NCBI GenBank assembly: GCA_900319255.1
Contig: ONNU01000143.1
Span: 1-16,035, forward strand
Length of the DNA: 16,035 nt
DNA from: an uncultured Eubacteriales bacterium
Lineage (GTDB): Bacteria > Bacillota > Clostridia > Oscillospirales > Acutalibacteraceae
Reading direction: 5' to 3'
Below the pieces are notes generated by a model that had not been told where the DNA came from, did not search any database, and saw only the letters and a program-made list of their open reading frames with translations. A program made the position numbers and the translations under genes. Every line of letters begins with the position of its first letter. Within the stretch, counting starts at the first letter, position 1. Shown here in pieces: positions 7,036-12,970 of the stretch.

Positions 7036-8490
7036 ATGAGAAAAGTATTATTTGTTGCTTCCGAATGTTATCCATTTGTTAAAACAGGCGGTCTTGCTGA
7101 TGTTGTCGGCGCTCTGCCCAAGATGATAAATAAGGATGAATTCGACGTAAGAGTCGTTGTCCCCAAGTATATGTGCATTCCGTGGGAATACAGACAGCAT
7201 TTCCAGTATATCACCAGCTTCTATATGGATCTCGGTTATATCCAGGAGCATAAATATGTCGGTATCATGATGTATGAATTTGAGGGTATCAAGTATTACT
7301 TCATTGATAACGAGGGCTATTTCGGCGGCGATTCTCCCTATGGCGAGATCAAATGGGATATCGAGAAATTTACTTATTTCAGCAAGGCAGCTCTGGCTAT
7401 CCTTCCTGTTATCGACTTCAAGCCCGATATCATCCACTGCCATGACTGGCAGGCAGCTCTGGTTCCTGTTTTCCTCAGAACCCTGTTCAAGGATAACGGC
7501 TTCTTCTGGGGTATCAAGACCATTATGACTATCCATAACCTTAAATTCCAGGGTATATGGGATCTGAAGCTTTTCCGTTATCTTACGGCTTTCCCTGAGT
7601 ATGTGTTCACTTCTCAGAATATGGAATACTTCAAGGACGGTAATATGCTCAAAGCCGGTATCGTTTTCTCGGATTATGTCACAACCGTCAGTGATACCTA
7701 TGCCGGCGAGATCCAGATGCCCTATTACGGCGAGGGTCTTGACGGACTGATGCGCTCAAAGAATTACGCCCTCTGCGGTATCGTCAACGGTATCGACTAC
7801 AATGTATACAACCCGGAGCATGATATCCAGATATTCGAGCATTATACCGCTCAGTCTGTGGGGGATAAAAAGGTAATGAACAAGAGAGGTCTGCAGCAGG
7901 AGCTGGGACTTCCGGTGGATGATAATAAGTTCATGATCGCTATTATCTCCCGTCTCACCGACCAGAAGGGTCTTGATCTTGTTAATTACGCTATCGAGCG
8001 CATTACCGATGAGCATACACAGTTCGTTGTTCTCGGCACAGGCGATCAGCAGTATGAAAATACCTTCAAATATTATCAGTATAAATATCCGGAAAGAGTA
8101 TCTGCAAATATCTTCTATTCCGATAACAGAGCGCATAAGCTTTATGCTGCTTCTGATGCTATGCTCATGCCCTCACGCTTTGAGCCGTGCGGTCTGACAC
8201 AGCTTATCGCTCTGCGTTACGGTACTATCCCGATCGTCAGAGAGACCGGCGGTCTGCGTGATACCGTACAGCCCTATAACTGGTACGACAACACCGGCAC
8301 AGGCTTTACATTTGCAAATTACAACGCAGAGGAAATGCTCAATGCCATCAACTATGCAAAGACTGTTTTCTTCACTCAGCGTGACCGCTGGAACGAGATC
8401 GCAGCAAGAGGCATGAGGATGGATTACTCATGGGCAAGATCCGCAAAGCGTTACGAGGAGCTTTATTACAATCTTACAAACTGGTATTGA
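7036..8490 (+). CDS. glgA: Glycogen synthase, ADP-glucose type (GT5)
   Basis: A 484-residue protein matching the usual length of bacterial glycogen synthases. It transfers glucose from ADP-glucose to the non-reducing end of an alpha-1,4-glucan in the cytoplasm. Seen: the N-terminal ADP-glucose-binding KTGGL motif at 16-20 within FVKTGGLADVVGALPK, the HDWQ motif for the GT5 fold (IIHCHDWQAALVP), and the C-terminal FEPCGLTQ motif with Glu383 (382-389) followed by YGTIPIVRETGGLRDTV, the standard GT-B nucleotide-sugar and catalytic region. The ATG at 7036 follows AGGAGG (7024-7029). Transcribed alone: a promoter lies directly upstream and an intrinsic terminator directly downstream, and no glgC, glgD, glgB or glgP lies within the window. 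The codons look more optimised than in the neighbours, suggesting good expression. Confidence 0.97.
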   Translation: MRKVLFVASECYPFVKTGGLADVVGALPKMINKDEFDVRVVVPKYMCIPWEYRQHFQYITSFYMDLGYIQEHKYVGIMMYEFEGIKYYFIDNEGYFGGDSPYGEIKWDIEKFTYFSKAALAILPVIDFKPDIIHCHDWQAALVPVFLRTLFKDNGFFWGIKTIMTIHNLKFQGIWDLKLFRYLTAFPEYVFTSQNMEYFKDGNMLKAGIVFSDYVTTVSDTYAGEIQMPYYGEGLDGLMRSKNYALCGIVNGIDYNVYNPEHDIQIFEHYTAQSVGDKKVMNKRGLQQELGLPVDDNKFMIAIISRLTDQKGLDLVNYAIERITDEHTQFVVLGTGDQQYENTFKYYQYKYPERVSANIFYSDNRAHKLYAASDAMLMPSRFEPCGLTQLIALRYGTIPIVRETGGLRDTVQPYNWYDNTGTGFTFANYNAEEMLNAINYAKTVFFTQRDRWNEIAARGMRMDYSWARSAKRYEELYYNLTNWY

Positions 8491-8510
8491 TAAAATAATT
8501 TCAAACAATC

Positions 8511-8547
8511 GGGACTGCCGTTCTTTTTCGGCAGTCCCCCACTTTTT
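8511..8547 (+). terminator. Intrinsic terminator of glgA
   Basis: GGGACTGCCG (8511-8520) pairs perfectly with CGGCAGTCCC (8529-8538) around a T-rich 8-nt loop. A CTTTTTG run follows at 8542-8548. It begins 20 nt after the glgA stop. Confidence 0.85.
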
Positions 8548-8787
8548 GCAAAGAAATGTATTAATCAGAAGTCAGGAATTATATTTCTCCCTCCGTCACG
8601 GCGTACCGCATCCCACTTTTTGCCACCCCTTGCTAAGCGAAGCGGAGGAATTATATCAGGAAGCTTTAGTTTTTGCACAGTCTGCACTCCTGATTCAATT
8701 CCACTTTCCAAATTCCAAATTTCACCAATCACAATATTATCTATAAGCAAAAAACAAATATCTCCCCCTCACTCCGCATATAAAAAT
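8548..8787. other. A/T-rich spacer before the small lipoprotein gene
   Basis: No supported gene. It contains several short related words (GGAATTATAT at about 8576 and 8648, TTCCAAATTCCAAATTTC near 8706-8723) of the kind that also occur just after the transglutaminase stop (AATCAGGAATCAGAAATCAG). A weak promoter-like pair, TTTCAC at 8720-8725 and TATAAG at 8742-8747 with 16-bp spacing, could serve the lipoprotein gene. A 66-residue open frame here has no ribosome binding site. Confidence 0.4.
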
Positions 8788-8823
8788 ATCAGCCGCCGTT
8801 GTATCGGGGCTGATGATTTTTTT
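8788..8823 (+). terminator. Terminator-like hairpin abutting the lipoprotein ribosome binding site
   Basis: ATCAGCC (8788-8794) pairs with GGCTGAT (8808-8814), with an inner CCG/CGG pairing and a TTGTAT loop. It is followed by a run of seven T at 8817-8823. The T-run ends immediately before the Shine-Dalgarno GGGAGGA at 8824. It could be an attenuator or a barrier to upstream transcription. Read on the minus strand the same stem is followed by ATTTTTAT, so it may work in both directions. Confidence 0.6.
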
Positions 8824-8834
8824 GGGAGGAATTT

Positions 8835-9209
8835 ATGAAGCTGTTAATAAGATCAATTTGTATAATGTTCTGTGTACTCTCCCTCAGCGGGTGCACGCTT
8901 CGCAGGGCTTCGCCTGAAAGCGCCGCAATGGAGCTGGATTCCCGTGACCGCATAAGCGCCGACGGTAAAGCCTCGCTTTCCTTTGACGGCGGCAATGCTG
9001 CTTTCACTGCCGAAACAACAGACGGCACCCTGACCATATGCGGAGAATATTTCGCAGATGATGAAAAGCTCACTATCGTTTCTGATGAATGGGGAACTAT
9101 GGTATTCCCCTATCGCTTTGAAAAGGGCAGGCTCGTGCTGTCATACGAGGGCAGAGAGCTGCTGCTTGACAAAAAAAGTCAGGAGCAGGAGGTGTCCGGA
9201 AAGACCTGA
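8835..9209 (+). CDS. Small lipoprotein of unknown function
   Basis: A 124-residue protein with a signal peptide and lipobox LSGC (Cys20), so it is predicted to be a lipid-anchored protein on the outer face of the membrane. The mature part is rich in short beta-strand patterns: ASLSFDGGNAAFTAETTDG, then GEYFADDEKLTIVSD, then YRFEKGRLVLSYEGRELLL. This pattern of small strands ending in a Y-x-F/V-x-G-x-L-x-L-x-Y-x-G motif resembles the small lipocalin-like or DUF5640-like lipoproteins common in clostridia, but I cannot confirm the family. The ATG at 8835 has an ideal GGGAGGA at 8824-8830. The gene is alone on its transcript and converges with the MORN protein gene, 52 bp away. A terminator-like hairpin sits just upstream. 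Confidence 0.75.
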   Translation: MKLLIRSICIMFCVLSLSGCTLRRASPESAAMELDSRDRISADGKASLSFDGGNAAFTAETTDGTLTICGEYFADDEKLTIVSDEWGTMVFPYRFEKGRLVLSYEGRELLLDKKSQEQEVSGKT

Positions 9210-9229
9210 TAATGTCTTTTTCCGGATCT
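9196..9229. terminator. Hairpin over the lipoprotein stop codon, between convergent genes
   Basis: TCCGGAAAGAC and GTCTTTTTCCGGA can pair around a CTGATAAT loop that contains the TGA stop codon of the lipoprotein gene. No clean T-run follows on either strand. It may help to end transcription from either convergent gene, but this is weak. Confidence 0.4.
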
Positions 9230-9261
9230 CCCCTGCTCCCCCGCAGATATATTCTATGGTA

Positions 9262-12180
9262 TCACTTTATCAGGCGATAATATGTCAGATTGGTAAATAC
9301 CAGCGTTTCGCATGATGGAGTCGGCTCAGGAGAGAATTCTCCCTCGATCTCGCTGCCGTCACGCATATAGATAACGCCCTTTCCGGAAGGCTCTCCGTAG
9401 CTGAACATTCCTGTATAGCGGTGGTCAAAATATACTACCGTTCCTCTGCCGTGGGGCTTGCCGTCATGTACCTGACCGGTGTATATGCCTCCGCCGTAGG
9501 AAAGCTCTACGGCATATTCCGGCGAATGTGAATAGCTGCTGTATTCCGTTCCCTCCAGCTCAGTGCAGACAGGAAGCTCCTCAAGCTCCCTGTACAGAAC
9601 GCTCATGGCTTTTTCGGGCTTACCGTTTCTGAAAATGCCCTCGAATTCCTTTTCACAGGCTGCATTGAAGCTGCATCCCATTCCGCTGCGCTTGCCGTCC
9701 TGAACATTACCGTAGTAAAGTATAGACCCGTCCTCGCTGTATTCGCACATATATGTCATTTTATCCTTTTCAAAAAGACATTTGCGCAGGATCCTGCCGT
9801 TTATCAGCTCGTTTATCCTGCCGTCCTTTTCACCGTTTCTGAAGCTGCCGGCATATTTCGGACTGCCGTTTTCATAAAGGATGCCGCAGCCGTTGTAGCT
9901 GCCGTCCTCCCACATTCCGATATATACAATATCGTCTCCGTCGATCTCTCTGCCGAAGCCGCTGACCTTTCCGTCTGTGAAGGTACCGATATATACAAGC
10001 TCGCCTTCTTCGTAAAGCTTGCCGCTGCCGTTCCAGACTCCGCTTACGAAATCTCCCTCGTACAGCTTCTGACCCTTCCTGTATTCAACGCCCTTGCCGT
10101 TTCTCTGCATATCTGTCCATTCTCCGCAGTAGACAAGCTGACCCTGTGCGTCATATTCGTTGAATACACCCGTAGGCTCACCGCTTGCAAAACGTCCCTC
10201 GCAGTAGCTGCCGTCGTCGGAATACAGTCTGCCTGCGCCGTTATACAGATCGTCTGAAAAGCCGCCGTTGTAGATCATCCGTCCGGAAGCATCGCAAAGG
10301 GTGCATTTTCCCTCTGCCCTGCCTCTGCGGAAGCTTCCTCTGAGAGTGCAGCCGTCCTCAAGATAAAGCGTGCCATCGCCGTGATAGCGGTCATTTTTCC
10401 ACATACCCTTGTATCTGACCGACCCGTCAGGCATATAGCTCACTCCCTCGCCGCAGCGCATACCGCCGGAAAATCCCCCTGCATAAAGCATATTTCCCTC
10501 GCTGTCAAACTGCGTACCCCTGCCGAGAAATTCCCCGTCCCTGTATTTGCCCACAAAGAAGGTATCGCTTTCCTCTGAATATGTAATGCCTGTTCCGCTG
10601 CGCTTGCCCTGAGAGGTCTTGCCTACATAAATAAGTCTGCCCTCACGGTCAAAGCTTGCTCCCACTGATACAGGCTCGTTTTCATGCCATTTACCTATAT
10701 ATGCGCTGCCGTCACTCGATGAAAATGCTGCACCAAGTCCCTCGCGCTTGTTTTCATGCCAGTTTCCTGCATAGCAAAGCTTTCCGGATTTGAAATAATA
10801 GGTTCCGAAGCCATGCCTTTTATCGTCCTTGTAGCCGCCCTCGTATGCGGTCTTGCCGTCAAACATGACCGTTCTGCCGCTGCCGTGACGGCTGTCTCCG
10901 TCTGTGCCGCCGAAATAGAAATACTGTCTGCCGCCTGATTCAATGATAAGCTTATCGGTATTCTCATAGGGACACTGACCGGCAAGGGCGCACATCTCCC
11001 CTGTCTCAGCGCTTACCGCAGCCTCCTGTCCTGTGCGGCTTTCCTCAAACAGCCTGTCCTCTGTGAAAGCAAACTCCTGTACAGGCATTTCATCATGCAG
11101 CCCCTGCGGATGCTTTTCAGCCTCCTGAATATCATCCTTTTCCGGCTCAGCTTTCTCCTGCTCAGAGGTCTTTACGTCCTTGATATTTTCCGGCATAAAG
11201 GCAGCTGTCTGTCCATCTGGGGATGTCTGCAATTCTGCTGACGGCTCAGGTACGGTATCAATGATATCGTCAATATCAAGGGGCTTTTCCTCCTCGTCTG
11301 AAAGCGCAGTGACCGGTGCAGGCTCCTGTTCATTTTCAGGCTCGGCATCAGCGTCTGTATCAGTCTGCATCTGAGCAAGGGAAATGCTGTCGATATCGCT
11401 TTCATTCTCGTTTTCAGATGAAGCGTAGATATCATCCTGGGGTTCATGCTGATAAGAGCTTTTCATAGACTGTTCAGCTGCGGAGATATCCACCTCAAAG
11501 CCCGGTTCGATCAGTTCATCCTCATCCATATCCTGTTCAGCCTGAATTTTTTCATCAAGCAGACGATCCAGGGCTCTTTGTCTGTCCTCAGCCTCCACCT
11601 TAGTGCAGAAATAGAAGGTTCCGCTGCTTGTTCTGCAAAGCACACGGGGTTCACCGGCTGCATCATTAAGCTTTTCAGTCAGCTCCTTATCCAGGGCTTT
11701 TTCAAAGGGATAGAGAGTCTCAAATACATCATTTCCTGTTTTAACGATAACAGCGGGGCGGTCGCCGTCCACATAAGGTGCAAAGGTACAATCCGGAGAC
11801 GAGCTGTTTTCGGAGAGGAAATAATCGGTATAGATCCAGTTATGCTGATAGTCAAAATAAGCTCTTTTATAGACATGGCGTTCGCTGTCCATAGATTCCA
11901 CGAAATAGCATTTTTCCTTGATCGTAACACGTTCCGCAAGGCGGCTGCCGATAAGCTTTTTCCATTTGAGAGGTCTGCCCTCCTCGAGGGTATAGGAAGC
12001 CTTTATCATTTCGCCGGAAATATTGAAGGTGCTGCGGTTTTTCTGACGTTTACCGCTTTCAAAGAATTTCTGTCTGACGGTGCAGAGAATATCCCCGCCG
12101 TCAGCAAGTTCAGCTCTTGTATTATACACCCCATAGAAAATAAGCTCCTTATCAGCCTTTTGCATCAAAGTATAGTCCAT
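9262..12180 (-). CDS. Large MORN-repeat protein
   Basis: 972 residues from the ATG at 12180-12178. Three parts are visible. Residues 1 to about 220 form a soluble domain that I do not recognise, rich in aromatic residues. Residues about 222-400 are an acidic, Gln/Pro/Ala-rich, probably disordered linker. Residues about 421-945 hold roughly 22 MORN units of about 23 residues, with the pattern Y-x-G-x-(W/F)-x-x-G/D-x-x-x-G-x-G-x-x-x-x-x-x-G, e.g. YEGGYKDDKRHGFG and YKGMWKNDRYHGDG. Units 16 and 18 are degenerate. No signal peptide or membrane helix is seen, so it is probably cytoplasmic. MORN repeats form elongated beta structures that bind lipids or proteins; the role here is unknown. Start: a TTG at 12249 would extend the frame by 23 residues but lies only about 5 nt after the predicted transcription start, whereas ATG 12180 follows AAGGGGA at good spacing. 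Single-gene transcript. Confidence 0.9.
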   Translation of the reverse strand: MDYTLMQKADKELIFYGVYNTRAELADGGDILCTVRQKFFESGKRQKNRSTFNISGEMIKASYTLEEGRPLKWKKLIGSRLAERVTIKEKCYFVESMDSERHVYKRAYFDYQHNWIYTDYFLSENSSSPDCTFAPYVDGDRPAVIVKTGNDVFETLYPFEKALDKELTEKLNDAAGEPRVLCRTSSGTFYFCTKVEAEDRQRALDRLLDEKIQAEQDMDEDELIEPGFEVDISAAEQSMKSSYQHEPQDDIYASSENENESDIDSISLAQMQTDTDADAEPENEQEPAPVTALSDEEEKPLDIDDIIDTVPEPSAELQTSPDGQTAAFMPENIKDVKTSEQEKAEPEKDDIQEAEKHPQGLHDEMPVQEFAFTEDRLFEESRTGQEAAVSAETGEMCALAGQCPYENTDKLIIESGGRQYFYFGGTDGDSRHGSGRTVMFDGKTAYEGGYKDDKRHGFGTYYFKSGKLCYAGNWHENKREGLGAAFSSSDGSAYIGKWHENEPVSVGASFDREGRLIYVGKTSQGKRSGTGITYSEESDTFFVGKYRDGEFLGRGTQFDSEGNMLYAGGFSGGMRCGEGVSYMPDGSVRYKGMWKNDRYHGDGTLYLEDGCTLRGSFRRGRAEGKCTLCDASGRMIYNGGFSDDLYNGAGRLYSDDGSYCEGRFASGEPTGVFNEYDAQGQLVYCGEWTDMQRNGKGVEYRKGQKLYEGDFVSGVWNGSGKLYEEGELVYIGTFTDGKVSGFGREIDGDDIVYIGMWEDGSYNGCGILYENGSPKYAGSFRNGEKDGRINELINGRILRKCLFEKDKMTYMCEYSEDGSILYYGNVQDGKRSGMGCSFNAACEKEFEGIFRNGKPEKAMSVLYRELEELPVCTELEGTEYSSYSHSPEYAVELSYGGGIYTGQVHDGKPHGRGTVVYFDHRYTGMFSYGEPSGKGVIYMRDGSEIEGEFSPEPTPSCETLVFTNLTYYRLIK

Positions 12181-12260
12181 TTCAGATTCCCCTTGCATTA
12201 TTTTTCCATCCGGAGCAGCAGCTTTCCATATCTCCGGACTTTTCGACAATTACCTATAAT

Positions 12261-12289
12261 ATAATACACCATCTGACAGCTTTTTTCAA
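12261..12289 (-). promoter_or_regulatory. Promoter of the MORN protein gene
   Basis: On the minus strand, TTGAAA (12289-12284) and TATTAT (12266-12261) are separated by 17 bp. Transcription would start near 12254, giving a leader of about 75 nt and supporting ATG 12180 rather than TTG 12249 as the start codon. Confidence 0.7.
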
Positions 12290-12304
12290 GTAGCCCGCCT
12301 GTGT

Positions 12305-12345
12305 CATAATCGCGGAGTCGCTCCGCATACGCTTCGCTCGTTATG
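12305..12345. other. Two-level hairpin upstream of the MORN gene promoter
   Basis: Outer arms CATAA (12305-12309) and TTATG (12341-12345) enclose a GC-rich stem GCGGAG-TCG-CTCCGC (12312-12326) and an ACGCTTCGCTCG segment. There is no T-run. GGAGTCGCTCC and GCTTCGCTC words of this type often recur in intergenic repeats, but only one copy is in this window. Confidence 0.4.
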
Positions 12346-12450
12346 GTGACCGAAGGTTTCTAAGTCGCGGTTTATAGTTAGCTCATAAGCGGACATATCT
12401 TGCCGTGCCTGTTTTTTTAAAAGCGTCAGATATGAACTAAGAATTTTTAC

Positions 12451-12554
12451 AAAAGCAAGGGATCGCACCGGGGGGTGTTAAGGAAAGGGGATTTCAAAAG
12501 GGGAGAACCTTAAGAGGGGGGATTTAGCCCACCTCTTATGGGTCTCCTCTTTTG
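12451..12554 (+). repeat. Dispersed hairpin repeat, copy D (hairpin covaried, 3' box absent)
   Basis: The 5' box GGTGTTAAGGAAAGGGGATTTC is followed by a hairpin at 12495-12554. Outer arms CAAAAGGGGAGAACC and GGGTCTCCTCTTTTG and inner arms TAAGAGG and CCTCTTA both differ from copies B and C while keeping most pairing. The conserved 3' box is not found after this copy; a separate GCAGCGG hairpin follows instead. Confidence 0.75.
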
Positions 12555-12623
12555 TCCGCAGCGGCTATGCCGCTGCCCCTGAAGAAGTCGGCAGTCAATA
12601 AAAGTATCGATATATAGAATAAA

Positions 12624-12707
12624 TCCCAAATCTGCTTTTCCACTTTCATGCGCTGAGGCATACTTCGATTGTAATTCTGCTTTTGCAATCCCCTTTCCTT
12701 AACCCCC
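12624..12707 (-). repeat. Dispersed hairpin repeat, copy E (hairpin deleted)
   Basis: On the minus strand, GGGGGTTAAGGAAAGGGGATT (12707 downward) matches the copy A 5' box over 21 of 21 bases and goes directly, through CAAAAG, into a 3' box GCAGAATTACAATCGAAG that aligns with copies A, B and C at roughly 70 percent. The whole central hairpin is missing, with the junction at a CAAAG-like word present on both sides of the hairpin in intact copies. Confidence 0.75.
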
Positions 12708-12923
12708 GTCACAAGCCGTACTTTAATAACTAAGAGTTGGTATTGTCAGGGGCTTTACAAAAGAAGCTTTTAATCAGGATAAGAAAACTGGTGACTGAGG
12801 GAGTAAATCCTGGATTGTTCACCATTTCAGATATCCGCGCCTTGGGCAGTAACCAAAACCACGTTAAACCTAAACATATAGAGTTACCCGGAGAGATATT
12901 GGAAAGGGGGGGTTCAAAGCAGT

Positions 12924-12960
12924 AAAACGGCGGCGGGCATACTTTCGCACGCTCGCCGCC
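12924..12960 (-). terminator. Intrinsic terminator of rpoC
   Basis: On the minus strand, GGCGGCG (12960-12954) pairs with CGCCGCC (12935-12929). Inside, GCGTGC and GTATGC pair with G-U wobbles around a GAAA tetraloop, and GTTTT follows. It starts 10 nt after the rpoC stop. Confidence 0.85.
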
Positions 12961-12970
12961 TTAATTATCT

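Larger units (their letters stand above)
12290..12970. other. Repeat-rich spacer between the MORN gene promoter and rpoC
   Basis: A 680-bp non-coding stretch. It contains a two-level hairpin at 12305-12345, repeat copy D (12451-12554), a 7-bp perfect hairpin at 12558-12576 (GCAGCGG/CCGCTGC), hairpin-less repeat copy E on the minus strand (12624-12707), a small orphan open frame at 12737-12925 and the rpoC terminator at 12924-12960. No supported gene. Confidence 0.6.

Noticed and set aside
8546..8750. Small open frames on both strands between glgA and the lipoprotein gene
   Set aside because: They start inside or just after the glgA terminator, lack ribosome binding sites, and cover A/T-rich repeated words such as GGAATT.
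11446..12264. 272-codon plus-strand open frame opposite the MORN gene N-terminus
   Set aside because: No ribosome binding site, and it is fully antisense to a frame with a promoter, a good start and 22 MORN repeats.
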